64,000 nucleotides of DNA. Source: Hymenobacter edaphi. Its GTDB lineage: Bacteria; Bacteroidota; Bacteroidia; Cytophagales; Hymenobacteraceae. The DNA lies in NCBI RefSeq assembly GCF_003258365.1, contig NZ_QHKM01000001.1:124001-188000 (forward strand), in the 5' to 3' direction. The notes under the pieces were generated by a model. The model made no database searches. It was not told the DNA's origin and was given only the letters and a program-made list of their open reading frames with translations. Made by a program: the position numbers and the translations under genes. Positions within the stretch are counted from its first letter, which is position 1. Each line of letters opens with the position of its first letter. This document shows, in pieces, positions 16,204-26,400 of the stretch.

Positions 16204-17531
16204 TACGCCAGCGCCGTCGCGGCCGGCAGCGCCTGGGCCTGCAGGTGCGGGAAGAAGCGGGCCTGCTGCTCGCGCCAGAGGCGTTGCACCAGGTTTTCTG
16301 CGGGCAGAATCACGTCGTCGAAGGTCAGGGCCGCGTCGCGGGGCACCTCGCGGCGCAGCACGCAGCCTTCGGCCAGGCCCACGGGCAGCAGGTTCTGCTG
16401 GCGGGCGGTGCCGGCGTTTTCGCACTGCCCGTAGGTGTCGTAGCCGCCGAGGCCGTCGAGGCAGTGGCCGGCCGCCAGGGGGGTCTTGGCCAGCGTGATG
16501 ACCTCCACCACCGGGGCACCGAGCGGGGCCATGGTCACGTCTTCGAGCAGCACGAGGCGGGCAATGGAGTGCGGAATTTCGGCGTAAATCAGGTGGTAGG
16601 GCTGGTAGAACGAGTACAGCGGCCCGGGCCCCAGCTTGCCGTAAGCCAGGTAGTGCCGGGATTTGGGGTCGTCGGTGGTGGCGTACACGAACACGCCCGG
16701 CCCGGGCTTGGGGCCCACCACGTAATCTACGATGCCGCCCAGGCGCTTCAGCTCGTCGATATCATACCAGGAGGTCATGTCGTCCACGTGGCCGTCGTGG
16801 CGGTAGCCGTACATGCCGCGCCGCGCCACCTGCATGCCGGTAGCGTTGGCCACGGTGGCCTGCTCGATGCTGATTTTGGTGCCGTCGGCAAAGCTGGTCA
16901 CCATCTCGGGCGTCAGGTGCCACTGCGCGGCGAAGCCGGCCTGGGTGGTGGGGTTGCGGTAGTAGTCCTGCAGCCCTTTGATATTGCCGCACAGCAGCGG
17001 TGTGAGGCCCATGCCCTGCACGAAGCGGTACAGATCGATGATGCAGCCGGGCTGGTCGCCGGAGCAGCCGCTGAGCAGCACCCCGGCCTGGTCGGCGTAC
17101 ACCTTCAGGATGGGGCCGAGCAGCGCGTCTACTTCGGGGTTGAACAGCAGTACGTTACGCCCGTGGGCAATGGCCTTCATCACCAGCCCGGCGGCGTAGT
17201 GGATGGTGCCGGTGCACTCCACCAGCAAATCCAGCCCCTCGACCTCGCAGAGCAGTTCCCCGTCGTCGACCACGGCCAGCTGGCCCGCATCGAGGCAGGC
17301 CTGCAGCGCGGCGCGGCTGCTGCACTCGCGGGCCACGTGGCCGGTGTAGGCGTAGGCCTGGTGGGCCTTGGCGAGGGTGCGGTTGGCAATGACGCTGACT
17401 TCCATGCCCGGCGTGTAGCGCATCACCTGGTTGACCATGCCCTGGGCCATTTCGCCCGCGCCCCACAGGCCTACTCGGATGGGCCGGCCGGCGCGCTGCC
17501 GGGCGGCCAGCAGTTTGTCGATAATAATCAT
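16203..17531 (-). CDS. NAD(P)-binding oxidoreductase with homoserine-dehydrogenase-like and SAF domains
   Basis: 442 residues. N-terminal Rossmann fold: IRVGLWGAGEMAQGMVNQV near residue 18, NRTLAKAH, LLVECTGTIHYAAGLVMKAI. A middle region has GCSGDQPGCIIDLYRF and NPTTQAGFAAQWHLTPEMV. The C-terminal SAF-like part has MAPLGAPVVEVITLAKTPL, LDGLGGYDTYGQCENA, LLPVGLAEGC and a final VLRREVPRDAALTFDDV. Relatives occur in polysaccharide and N-acetylneuraminate-like loci, but I cannot name a substrate. It probably shares a transcript with the glycosyltransferases upstream and the UDP-sugar genes downstream. The inverted-repeat element begins exactly at its stop. Confidence 0.75.
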   Translation of the reverse strand: MIIIDKLLAARQRAGRPIRVGLWGAGEMAQGMVNQVMRYTPGMEVSVIANRTLAKAHQAYAYTGHVARECSSRAALQACLDAGQLAVVDDGELLCEVEGLDLLVECTGTIHYAAGLVMKAIAHGRNVLLFNPEVDALLGPILKVYADQAGVLLSGCSGDQPGCIIDLYRFVQGMGLTPLLCGNIKGLQDYYRNPTTQAGFAAQWHLTPEMVTSFADGTKISIEQATVANATGMQVARRGMYGYRHDGHVDDMTSWYDIDELKRLGGIVDYVVGPKPGPGVFVYATTDDPKSRHYLAYGKLGPGPLYSFYQPYHLIYAEIPHSIARLVLLEDVTMAPLGAPVVEVITLAKTPLAAGHCLDGLGGYDTYGQCENAGTARQQNLLPVGLAEGCVLRREVPRDAALTFDDVILPAENLVQRLWREQQARFFPHLQAQALPAATALA

Positions 17532-17594
17532 GACGAAAGCGGTTGTTGGTGGAGAAGTAGGCCGCGGCGGGCCGGTAAAGCGTGGGCCCGCCGG

Positions 17595-19601
17595 TCAGTG
17601 AGCCGGGGCGGGTGCCGACGCCGGGGCGGGCGTGCGGGCGCTGGCCGGACCGGCCGTGGTGCCCGCGTTTGGAAAGCGCGGCGCGCTCAGCAGCAGGGCC
17701 GCCAGGCCCAGACGGGCCGGGGCCCAGCGGGCCGGAACGGGGAGCTGGCGCAGGGCGGGCAACTCAAAGAGCTCCAGCACCTGGCGCGCGGCGTCGGCGT
17801 CGTGCTGCTGCAGGCTGCGGTAGGCCCCGGCCAGGATGAACTGGTGAAAGAAGTGGGCCTGGGCGCGGCGCAGCCGGGGCTCGGGCAGCAGGCCGGTGGC
17901 GCGCACCTTCTCGAAGATGCGCAGCAGGTTGTCGATGGTGGGCGGCGTGAACATGCGGGCCGTGATGGCCGCGGCATGCACGGTGTAGGCCGCCACGCGG
18001 GCGGGCGTCCGCAGCACGCCGTGCCGGGCAAATACGCGGGCCCAGAGGTCGGTGTCGCCGGTGCTGCCCAGGCTTTCGTCGAGGCCGCCCGCTTCGGCGT
18101 AGGCCGCGCGGCTCACCACGATGGCCGGAATGCGCACAAACGAGGAGTTGGTCAGCAGCTGTTCCACGGCTTCGGCGGGCGGCAGGTAGGTTTCCTGGCT
18201 TACCTGCTGGTGGCGCAGCAGGCGGCGCTCCATGTCCACCACTTCCACCCCGAAGAGCACGGCTTGGTGGCTGGTCTGCACCCGGCGCAGGGTGCCGAGC
18301 AGCAGCGCCAGGCCCCCGGCCAGCAGGTAGTCGTCGTCGTGCAGGTGCAGCACGTAGCGGCCGCGGGCGCGCTGCAGGCACAGCCGGAAGTTGTCGACGG
18401 CGGTGCTGCCGGCGGGGTTGCGGTAGTAGCGCCACTGGCCGGCGGGCTGGGGCGTGAGCAGGCGGTGGGCGGCTTCCTCGCAGGCGTCGTCGGCCACCGA
18501 GTTGTCGGATACCAGCACTTCCACCTCGGCCGGCAGCGGACCAATGGAGGCCAGGGCGCGGCTCAGCAGCTCGGGCCGGTGGTAGCAGGGCACGCAGATG
18601 CTCAGCAGCGGGGCCACCGGCAGCGGCCGCTCGGCCGGGGGCTGCCAGCCGCGCCGGGCCCGGGCCTGCACGCGCTGCCGGGCGCCCCACAGGGCCCGGC
18701 GGTGCCGCCACACGTAGCGGTAGGCCGTCAGGGAGCGGGGCTCGCGCAGCACCAGAAACAGCAGGATGGCCAGCTGCCGGGGCAGGGCCCGCAGCCAGGT
18801 GCGCAGCGCCTGGCCCGCCGGCGCGTTCTTGATAAGCAGCAGCAGCTGGTTTTTCACCGCGTCGGCCTTGATGGCCCCGTTCAGGCGCTGGCGCAGGGCC
18901 CAGTTGCCGGGCCGGAACACGCGCGGGTGCACGGCCCGGCAGCCCGGCTCCAGCCAGGTGCGCCAGCCGTACAGCTCGCCGCGCCAGGCCACGTCCCAGT
19001 CTTCCTTGTGGGCGAAGAACCGCTCGTCGAAGAACTGGCCTTCCACCCGCAAATCGTCGATGAAGCGGCGGCGGTAGAGGGGCAGGGCCCCGTCGGCGCC
19101 GGCCACCCAGCCGGGCTGCACGGTGGTCTGGCTGAGCAGCTCGTTGTGGTGGCGCAGGCCGTAGCGCCCGCCCGGCAGGGCCAGCAGCCCGGCCGAGTCG
19201 ATGCGCGGGTCCGCGTCGTGGCTTTGCACCAGCAGCCCGCACACGGCCCCGATGCGGGCGTCGCGCTGCATGGCCGAGAGGGCCCGGGCCAGGTAGTCGG
19301 GGGCCATGTCCACGTCGGGATTCACCAGCAGCACGTAGTCGGTGCGGGTGCGGTCGAGGGCGTAGTTGTGGCCGCCGCAGAAGCCGGTGTTTTGGGGCAG
19401 GCGGTGCAGGCGCACGCGGGCATCGGTGGCGGCCAGGGCGGCCACGCGGGCGCAGGTGTCGTCGGCCGAGGCGTTGTCGACCACCCACACCACGAAGTCG
19501 CGGTAGCTCTGCCGCAGCACCGAGCGCAGGCAGGCTTCGATGGTGGCGGCGCTGTTCCAACTCACGATGGACAGCAAAACGGAAGGAGTACTAGCACCCA
19601 T
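17595..19601 (-). CDS. Double-domain family 2 glycosyltransferase
   Basis: 668 residues with two GT-A glycosyltransferase domains. The first (residues 7-220) resembles rhamnosyltransferase-like GT2: LLSIVSWNSAATIEACLRS, VVWVVDNASADDTC, LVNPDVDMAPDYL and a WDVAWRGELYGW acceptor region. The second starts near residue 332 with LLSICVPCYHRPELLSRAL, then VEVLVSDNSVADD and YVLHLHDDDYLL (the DxD). A C-terminal helical part follows, ending in an Ala/Pro-rich tail. Two active sites in one chain suggest that it adds two residues in succession. Linkages and donors are unknown. Confidence 0.85.
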   Translation of the reverse strand: MGASTPSVLLSIVSWNSAATIEACLRSVLRQSYRDFVVWVVDNASADDTCARVAALAATDARVRLHRLPQNTGFCGGHNYALDRTRTDYVLLVNPDVDMAPDYLARALSAMQRDARIGAVCGLLVQSHDADPRIDSAGLLALPGGRYGLRHHNELLSQTTVQPGWVAGADGALPLYRRRFIDDLRVEGQFFDERFFAHKEDWDVAWRGELYGWRTWLEPGCRAVHPRVFRPGNWALRQRLNGAIKADAVKNQLLLLIKNAPAGQALRTWLRALPRQLAILLFLVLREPRSLTAYRYVWRHRRALWGARQRVQARARRGWQPPAERPLPVAPLLSICVPCYHRPELLSRALASIGPLPAEVEVLVSDNSVADDACEEAAHRLLTPQPAGQWRYYRNPAGSTAVDNFRLCLQRARGRYVLHLHDDDYLLAGGLALLLGTLRRVQTSHQAVLFGVEVVDMERRLLRHQQVSQETYLPPAEAVEQLLTNSSFVRIPAIVVSRAAYAEAGGLDESLGSTGDTDLWARVFARHGVLRTPARVAAYTVHAAAITARMFTPPTIDNLLRIFEKVRATGLLPEPRLRRAQAHFFHQFILAGAYRSLQQHDADAARQVLELFELPALRQLPVPARWAPARLGLAALLLSAPRFPNAGTTAGPASARTPAPASAPAPAH

Positions 19602-19661
19602 GACTGGCGGAAGTCAGAAGAAGAAACGGGCCCGGGGGGTGGCGCCCCGCGGCCGCGGGCG

Positions 19662-20909
19662 TCAGGGAGCCACCGCTGCGGCCGGCTGGCCGAGCAGGTG
19701 GGTAAGGGAGGGGCGCAAGGCGTCCAGGTCGACGGTCAGATGCTCCCGGCGGGCGTCGCCGAGGTTGGTGGCGGCCTGCGCATTCGGGCACACCAGCCAC
19801 CGGTAATTCAGGCCGAGGCGGTAGCTCAGCTCCATGAAATCGGGCACCACGAAGCCCTGGGGCAGCAGCTCCAGCACCGGCGTGCCGGGAGCGGTAAACG
19901 CCAGGTTGCTCAGCCCGGCGCCCACCGGGGCCACAATGGCCTTGGCTCCGCCAAACAGCGCTACCTTTTCGGCAAAGCTGAGCTGACTGAGCACGTAGGT
20001 GCGGAAGCCGTAGGGGCGCAGCAGTTCCTCCACGGCGGTTTCGTTGAGCACGTGGCGGGCGTCGGCGTCGCGGCGGCTGATGTACACGTAGGGCGAGAAC
20101 TTGCGGGCCTCCACCAGCGCCGGGTCGGGCGGCAGGTAGCGGCGGCGCAGAAAGTCGCAGGCCCACTCCGGCGTGTGCGCCCCGGTGCCGCGCACCGGCG
20201 AAGTTACCAGCAGGCGGTCGGCGCGCAGGTGGCGGTGGGTGCGCACGTCGATGATCTGCTCGGGCCGGATGCCCAGCGGCGCCAGCGTCTGCTGCACGAA
20301 GCGCCAGTCGCGGTTGTACACCAGGAAGTAGTCCACCTCCGGCAGCAGCCCGGCGGCCTGCAGCAGGTGCAGGCGCGGCAGCGAGTCGATCAGCCAGTGG
20401 TAGTAGTTGCCGATGGCTGCCCCGCCGCCCGAGAGCAGGCTGCACACGGTACCGGTCACGGGCACGGGCTCCAGGAAGTAAGCCTGCCGGAAGATGTTGT
20501 TGTCCGCGGGCCGGATGGTTTCCCAGGTTTTGTTGGTGTACTGAAACGAGGCGTCGCCCACCAGCCGGTCGTCGGCGGCTATGACGGCCACCGAGTCGTT
20601 GTTGTCGGCATAGAGGCGGCCGCCGCGCAGCTCCAGCACGAAAGCCGCGGGCACGTCCTCGGTGCGCGGGGGCTTGCTGTGCAGGTGCCCGCCGTAGGCC
20701 GAAGCAGCCTCGTAGAACGCCGCCGGAATGTCGGTGTGCGAGGTGTGGGCCGCCACCACTTCGTAGTAGGCGGCGGCGGCTCCGGGTACCTCGGGCAGCT
20801 CCCGGCTGCGGGCATGAATGCCCACCGGGCGGTAGTGCAGATTCAGGGGCAGCCACTCGCGTAGCAGGCGGCCGGCGCGGCGTTGGGCTCTTTCCAGTAG
20901 CTGATGCAT
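19662..20909 (-). CDS. Glycosyltransferase family 61 protein (DUF563)
   Basis: 415 residues. Family signatures: GNYYHWLIDSLPRLHLLQ near residue 160, YISRRDADARHVLNE near 270, and the conserved C-terminal GGAKAIVAPVGAGLSNLAF near 315 followed by GTPVLELLPQGF. Related bacterial and plant GT61 proteins transfer xylose, arabinose or GlcNAc; with a UDP-xylose pathway downstream in the same operon, a xylosyl donor is possible but unproven. ATG 20909 is preferred over the upstream open frame, which overlaps the GDP-fucose synthase gene. It is 37 bp after fcl. Confidence 0.82.
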   Translation of the reverse strand: MHQLLERAQRRAGRLLREWLPLNLHYRPVGIHARSRELPEVPGAAAAYYEVVAAHTSHTDIPAAFYEAASAYGGHLHSKPPRTEDVPAAFVLELRGGRLYADNNDSVAVIAADDRLVGDASFQYTNKTWETIRPADNNIFRQAYFLEPVPVTGTVCSLLSGGGAAIGNYYHWLIDSLPRLHLLQAAGLLPEVDYFLVYNRDWRFVQQTLAPLGIRPEQIIDVRTHRHLRADRLLVTSPVRGTGAHTPEWACDFLRRRYLPPDPALVEARKFSPYVYISRRDADARHVLNETAVEELLRPYGFRTYVLSQLSFAEKVALFGGAKAIVAPVGAGLSNLAFTAPGTPVLELLPQGFVVPDFMELSYRLGLNYRWLVCPNAQAATNLGDARREHLTVDLDALRPSLTHLLGQPAAAVAP

Positions 20910-20946
20910 GGCGGAAGCGGGGTCAGAGGGTGGAGACTCGCCCGGC

Positions 20947-21909
20947 TCAGGCTGCCAGCATCGGCGCGGCTTGCGGGGCCAGCAGGCGGCGCCACTCGGC
21001 GTCGGCAATGGTGCGGGCCAGCCCCTCGCGCAGGCTGATCTGGTGGTGCCAGCCCAGGCCGTGCAGGCGGCTCACGTCGAGCAGCTTGCGCATGGTGCCG
21101 TCGGGCTTGCTGCTGTCGAACACGACCTCGCCGCGGAAGCCCGTCAGCTCGGCCAGCAGGCCCGACAGCTCGCGGATGGTCAAATCTTCGCCGGTGCCCA
21201 CGTTCACCGGCTCGCGGCCGTCGTAGTGCAGCATCAGGTGCAGGCAGGCGTCGGCCAGATCGTCCACGTGCAAGAACTCGCGGCAGGGCGCGCCGGTGCC
21301 CCACACGGTCACCTCGGGCAGGTTCAGGTCGGCCGCTTCGCTGAATTTGCGCAGCAGCGCCGCCATCACGTGCGAGTTCTGCAGGTCGTAGTTGTCGTGC
21401 GGGCCGTAGAGGTTGGTGGGCATCACCGTGATGAAGTTGCAGCCGTGCTGGTCGCGGTAGGCCTCGCACATCTTCAGGCCGGCAATCTTGGATATGGCGT
21501 AGGGCTCGTTGGTGGGCTCCAGCTGCCCGGTCAGCAGGTACTCCTCGCGGATGGGCTGCGGGGCCAGCTTGGGGTAGATGCACGACGAGCCCAGGTACAG
21601 CAGCTTTTTCACCCCGTGGCGGTAGGCTTGGTCGAGCACGTTGCCCTCAATCATGAGGTTGTCGTACAGAAAGTCGGCGCGGTAGGTGTTGTTGGCGTAG
21701 ATGCCGCCCACCTTGGCGGCGGCCAGCATCACGTACTCGGGCTGCTCCTCGGTGAAGAAAGCGGCCACGGCGGCCTGGTCGCGCAGGTCCAGTTCCTTGG
21801 ACGTGCGGGTGATGATGTTGGTGTAGCCGGCGCGGCGCAGGCGCCGCACGAAAGCCGAGCCCACCATGCCACGGTGGCCCGCCACGTAGATTTTGGCGTT
21901 CAGGTCCAT
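20947..21909 (-). CDS. fcl: GDP-L-fucose synthase
   Basis: Bifunctional epimerase-reductase that turns GDP-4-keto-6-deoxy-D-mannose into GDP-L-fucose with NADPH. The 320-residue protein has the family landmarks: [18 protein letters not shown] near residue 6, [27 protein letters not shown] near 108 and the catalytic YAISKIAG (YxxxK). It also has [38 protein letters not shown] and [13 protein letters not shown]. The start is at ATG 21909; the open frame upstream is repeat copy d. It directly follows gmd and feeds the fucosyltransferase at 28507. Confidence 0.95.
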   Translation of the reverse strand: MDLNAKIYVAGHRGMVGSAFVRRLRRAGYTNIITRTSKELDLRDQAAVAAFFTEEQPEYVMLAAAKVGGIYANNTYRADFLYDNLMIEGNVLDQAYRHGVKKLLYLGSSCIYPKLAPQPIREEYLLTGQLEPTNEPYAISKIAGLKMCEAYRDQHGCNFITVMPTNLYGPHDNYDLQNSHVMAALLRKFSEAADLNLPEVTVWGTGAPCREFLHVDDLADACLHLMLHYDGREPVNVGTGEDLTIRELSGLLAELTGFRGEVVFDSSKPDGTMRKLLDVSRLHGLGWHHQISLREGLARTIADAEWRRLLAPQAAPMLAA

Positions 21910-21919
21910 GTTGAGAAAA

Positions 21920-22036
21920 GGTGAAGGGGTGAAATTGTGAGTGGTGAACTGGTGAGTTGATGTTTGAGCGACGCGGAGCTGCGCACCATGCGCAGCCAGT
22001 GCGGCACTCACGATTTCACCAGCTCACCACTTCACA
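21920..22036 (-). repeat. Intercistronic inverted-repeat element, copy d (minus orientation)
   Basis: Fills the gap between gmd and fcl. On the plus strand the left arm is GGTGAAGG / GGTGAAATTGTGAG and the right arm CACTCACGATTTCACCAGCTCACC. Read on the minus strand, the loop ends in AAACATCAACTCACC (21951-21965), a near match to the 15-mer of copies b, c and e. Orientation therefore follows transcription here too. Confidence 0.75.
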
Positions 22037-22037
22037 G

Positions 22038-23150
22038 CTATTCATAGTAATTGAGCACGCGGTGGCCGGCTTCGAGCAGCACGGCGTCGCGGCGGAACAC
22101 TTCCAGGTCGGCCTGCATCATGTCCTGCACCAGCGCGGGCAGGTCGTAGCGGGGCGTCCAGCCCAGCTTCTGCTGCGCCTTGGTCGGGTCGCCGATGAGC
22201 AGCTCCACCTCGGTGGGGCGGTAGTAGGTGGGGTCCACGGCCACCACTTCCTTGCCCAGCGGCAGCTGGTAGTCGGGGTGGTGGCAGGCCACCACGTGGC
22301 CGGTTTCGTCGGCGCCCTCGCCGAAGAAGGTTAGCTCCACGCCCAGCTCGGCAAAGGCCATGCGCACGAAGTCGCGCACGGTGGTCGTCACGCCGGTGGC
22401 AATGACGAAGTCCTCGGGCGTGTCCTGCTGCAGAATGCGCCACATGGCTTCCACGTAATCTTTGGCGTGGCCCCAGTCGCGGCGCGCGTCCAGGTTACCC
22501 AGGTAGATTTTGTCCTGCAGCCCCAGCCCGATGCGGCTCACCCCGCGGGTGATTTTGCGGGTCACGAAGGTTTCGCCGCGCAGCGGGCTTTCGTGGTTGA
22601 ACAGGATGCCGTTGCAGGCGTACATGCCGTAGGCCTCGCGGTAGTTCACCGTAATCCAGAAGCCGTAGAGCTTGGCCACGGCGTAGGGCGAGCGAGGGTA
22701 AAACGGCGTCGTCTCGCGCTGCGGCACTTCCTGCACCAGCCCGTACAGCTCCGAGGTCGAAGCCTGGTAGATGCGCGTCTTGCGCGTCAGGCCCAGAATA
22801 CGCACGGCCTCCAGCAGCCGCAGCGTGCCGATGCCGTCGACGTCGGCCACGTACTCGGGCGTGTCGAAGGACACCTTCACGTGCGACATGGCGCCGAGGT
22901 TGTAAATCTCGTCGGGCTGCACCTCCTGAATGATGCGGATCAGGTTTGTCGAGTCCGTCAGGTCGCCGTAGTGCAGCTTGAAGCGCACTTCCGCTTCGTG
23001 CGGGTCCTGGTAGAGGTGGTCGATGCGGTCGGTGTTGAACAGCGAGGAGCGGCGCTTGATGCCGTGAACCTCGTAGCCTTTGCTGAGGAGCAATTCAGCC
23101 AGATAAGCTCCGTCCTGGCCGGTAATGCCGGTAATGAGGGCACGCTTCAT
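22038..23150 (-). CDS. gmd: GDP-mannose 4,6-dehydratase
   Basis: Makes GDP-4-keto-6-deoxy-D-mannose, first step of GDP-fucose synthesis. The 370-residue protein shows [19 protein letters not shown] at the N-terminus, [53 protein letters not shown] with the catalytic Thr/Ser region, [15 protein letters not shown] (YxxxK), [17 protein letters not shown] and [18 protein letters not shown]. All are diagnostic for Gmd. ATG 23150 is the family start; the open frame before it is unrelated. It is followed by fcl across repeat copy d. The AT-rich gap upstream is a likely promoter region. Confidence 0.96.
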   Translation of the reverse strand: MKRALITGITGQDGAYLAELLLSKGYEVHGIKRRSSLFNTDRIDHLYQDPHEAEVRFKLHYGDLTDSTNLIRIIQEVQPDEIYNLGAMSHVKVSFDTPEYVADVDGIGTLRLLEAVRILGLTRKTRIYQASTSELYGLVQEVPQRETTPFYPRSPYAVAKLYGFWITVNYREAYGMYACNGILFNHESPLRGETFVTRKITRGVSRIGLGLQDKIYLGNLDARRDWGHAKDYVEAMWRILQQDTPEDFVIATGVTTTVRDFVRMAFAELGVELTFFGEGADETGHVVACHHPDYQLPLGKEVVAVDPTYYRPTEVELLIGDPTKAQQKLGWTPRYDLPALVQDMMQADLEVFRRDAVLLEAGHRVLNYYE

Positions 23151-23308
23151 GGGCAGAGAAGGTGAAGTGGTGGAGAGTTCGTAAAAGCAGAAATGTAGAA
23201 CTTTGCCAGCAAATAATTGCATTAGAATTGGTAATTGCAATGGTTGTTGTAGGAAAAATTATTTAATTGACCGGAATAATTATATAGCCAAGGGCTAAGC
23301 ACAAAAAA

Positions 23309-23330
23309 GCCCGACGCTTGGGCGTCGGGC
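23309..23330 (-). terminator. Second intrinsic terminator after the beta-helix/malectin gene
   Basis: A 9-bp perfect stem (23309-23317 with 23322-23330), TTGG loop, followed on the minus strand by six T residues: a textbook rho-independent terminator. Confidence 0.85.
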
Positions 23331-23437
23331 AAGGAAAATCGGACCCCGGAAAACCGCCGCAGCCCCGGTAGCGCGCTTGGGCACGGCCTTGGGGCGCGCG
23401 TTGGCCGGCGGGTGCTCCGGCTGCCCCCAAAACGCAA

Positions 23438-23466
23438 CAGCGCCCGGCCTTGGGGGCCGGGCGCTG
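23438..23466 (-). terminator. First terminator after the beta-helix/malectin gene
   Basis: A 12-bp perfect GC-rich stem (23438-23449 with 23455-23466) lying 22 bp past the stop codon. On the minus strand it is followed by TTGCGTTTTGGGGG, a weak T tract. It works in tandem with the hairpin at 23309. Confidence 0.75.
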
Positions 23467-23487
23467 TACCGAGGAGCTGGTGGAAAA

Positions 23488-26400
23488 TTACTGGACCTTG
23501 AAGATTTCCACGCCCGAGACGTTGGCGTAGCCGCCGCTGGTCTGGAGCAGGATCTGGCCGTTGGTCACCGTCACCCGCAGCGGGGTGGTCTTGCGCCAGG
23601 TGCCGGCTGCGCCGCTGTTGTAGTTGGTCAGCAGCGTCTGGCCGTTCACCGTCGCGCTGAAGGTTTCGGCGGCGTTGTCCTCGAAGAGGTAGTAAGCCAC
23701 TTCGTAGGTGCCGTTGGGCACGTTGGTCACGGCGTAGCGCAGGTTCTGGCCGTACACGAAGGAGCGGATCATGCCCGCGCGGGCGGCGTCGGTGGCCGGG
23801 TTCAGCGTCACGTTGGGCGTAGCCAGGCGGGTGCCGTTGGTGCTAACGCTGGCGGCCGTGTTGCCGGCTTCGAAGTTCAGCCCGTCGATGGTCGTGGCGC
23901 TGCCGTTCACGTTGATGGCGCGGAAGAGGGTGCGCGTCGTCGGGGTGGTCGTCGGAGGCGTGGTCGGGGTGGTGGTGGTCGTGCCCTGCTTCCAGATTTC
24001 GATGCCCGAGAGGTTGGCCGCGCCGCCCTGCAGGTCCACCGAGATGTTGCCGTCCGTTACGTTGGCCGTGAAGGGGCCCACGCGCTGCCAGCTGCCGGCC
24101 GAGCCGCTGTTGAAGCCGGCGCGTACTTTCTGGCCTTCCACCGTGATGTCGTAGGTTTCGGGGTTGTTATCCTCGAATACGTAGAGGTACACGGCGTAGG
24201 TCCCGTTGGTCACGTTGCCCACCGAGGCCGTCACGTGGTAGCCCCAGATGAAGGAGCGGATCAGGTCGGTGCGCGAGGCGTCGGTGCTCGGGTTCAGGGC
24301 CACCGTGCTGTTGGTCAGGGGCGAGCCGCCGCTGTAGCTCACGCCGGCCGCGTTGCCGGCTTCCCAGGCGTTGCCGTCCAGGGTCAGGGCCGAGCCGTTT
24401 ACGTTCAGGCCCCGGAAGAAGGTGTAGCCGGTCGGGCCTGCGGTGGTGCCGCCGCCCGTGGCGGGAGGGGTCGTGGTGGGAGCGGCAGCTACCGTTACGT
24501 TGACGGCCGTGGAGGTGGCCGTGCCGCCGGCGTTGTCCGTCGCCTTAGCCGTCAGCGCGAGGGTGCCGGTGGCCGTGGGGGTGTAGTTCAGCGAGTACGG
24601 GGCCGAGGTGTCTTCGCCGAGCTTGGTCGTGCCGTTGAAGAACTCCACCTTGGCGATGGTGCCGTCGGGGTCGGTGGCCGAAGCCGCGAGGCCCAGGGCC
24701 GTGTTCACCGTCACCGAGCTGGCGGCCGTCAGGGTCACGGTCGGGTTCTGGTTGGCGGCGGCCGTGCTCTGCTTCCAGATTTCGATGCCCGAGAGGTTGG
24801 CGTCGCCGCCCGAAGTAGCCACCGAGATGGTGCCGTTGGTTACGTTGGCCGTGAAGGGGCCCACGCGCTGCCAGCTGCCGGCCGCGCCGCTGTTGAAGCC
24901 GGCGCGCACCGTCTGGCCCTGCACCGAGATGTCGTAGGTTTCAGCGTTGTTGTCTTCCCACAGGTAGAGGTATACCCCGTAGGTGCCGTTGGCCACGTTG
25001 CCGACCGAGGCCGTCACGTTGCGGCCGTACACGAAGTTGCGAATCATGTCGGCGCGGGCCGCGTCGGTGTTCGGGGTCAGGGCCACCGTGGGGGCCGAGT
25101 AAGGCGTTGCGCTGACGCTCACGCCGGCGGCGCCGCTGGCGGCTTCCCAGGCGTTGCCGTCCAGGGTCACGGCCGGGCCGTTCAGGTTCAGGCCGCGGAA
25201 GAAGGTGTAGCCGCTCGGGCCGGTCATCGGGGTGCTGCCGGTGTTGCCGCTGCCCGTCGAGGGCGTGGTGGTGCCGGTGCCGGTCGAGGGGGCGGTCGGC
25301 GTGGTGGTGCCGGTGCCGGTCGAGGGCGTGGTGCCCGGGCCTGCGCCGTTAGCGCCCACAGTGATGCCGTTCTGCTGCAGCTTCTGCTGCCACAGGGTGA
25401 ACTCGTTGTCCTCCGTGGCCAGCGTGATGGGGTTCGGCAGGTGGGTGGTGCCGGTGCACGGGGTGCAGTTGCCGTAGCTCAGGTCGTGGCGGTCGGGGTA
25501 GGGAATGTTGTAGTTCACGCTCCGGAAGCCGATGATGTTGTTTTCCACGCGGTTGCCGAAGAACACGTTGCTCGGCATCTGGTAGGAGTTGAAGATCGAG
25601 GTAGCGGCGTACACGGCGCGCATCGGCGTGCCATCGGGGAAGTACGAGCTGGTAATCAGGCGGTTGTGGTGGTAGTAGTTGTCGTGGCCGGCGGCAATGT
25701 TCATCGACGCGTTCGAGGTGGCCAGAAACTGGTTGTTGTAGGCTTCCACGTAGGCCGTGGTCGTGCTCGGGGTCGAGCCGTCACCGTCGGTGGTCATGCC
25801 CGTGCCCGAGTAGCTGGTGCTGGTGGCCGGGTAGGGGTAGGCCCCCTTGATGAAGTTGTCGTGCACCCGCACCGGGCTCGACGCCGTGCCCGAGGCGTTG
25901 TAGAAGTTGATGATGTCGCCCGTCGAGCATTCGTTGGGCGTGTTGATGACCTGGTTGAAGGCCACCTCCATGTTGGCCACGCCCTGCACGGTGTTGAAGC
26001 CGATGAAGCTGCCGTTGTACTCCTGCGCGGTGCCCGAAATCTGGTTCCGGAAGCGGCCGTCGATGTTCGTGGCCTTGTTGTAGCGCACGCGCACCGTCTC
26101 CGAAGTCGAGCCGTTGCCCGTCCAGCGGTACACCACGATGCCGCAAGTGTGGTCCATGTAGTTGTTTTCCACCACCAGGTTGCGCCCGTCGCTGATGACG
26201 ATAAAGCGGCCGCGGGGCACGTTGTCCATCGTGGGCGTCAGGCCGTAGCCCTGGGTGTTGCGGATGGTTACGTTGCTGCCGCCCCCAGCGCGAATCAGGT
26301 CGCTGGCGCTGGCGATGATGCAGCCCTCCAGAATCACCGGCTGCGACGTGTTGATGGTCACGGCCGGGGTGCTGGAGTCATTGCTGCGGTAGTTACCGGT

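Larger units (their letters stand above)
23151..23487. promoter_or_regulatory. Gap upstream of gmd with promoter candidate and terminators
   Basis: 337 bp. Nearest gmd is a TCCACC motif on the minus strand (23169-23174) and TACATTTC (minus, 23190-23197), a 7-of-8 match to TAnnTTTG. Bases 23200-23290 are AT-rich. Beyond that are two terminator hairpins that close the beta-helix gene (23309-23330 and 23438-23466). No gene is seen. Confidence 0.5.

Noticed and set aside
16143-20864. Open frame of 1573 codons on the plus strand
   Set aside because: It runs antisense across four well-supported minus-strand genes and the repeat at 16 kb; its His/Gly/Val-rich composition is what GC-rich codons give in the opposite frame.
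25243-25340. Possible CRISPR-like tandem repeat
   Set aside because: It is in frame and encodes a Thr/Pro/Gly linker; no spacers.
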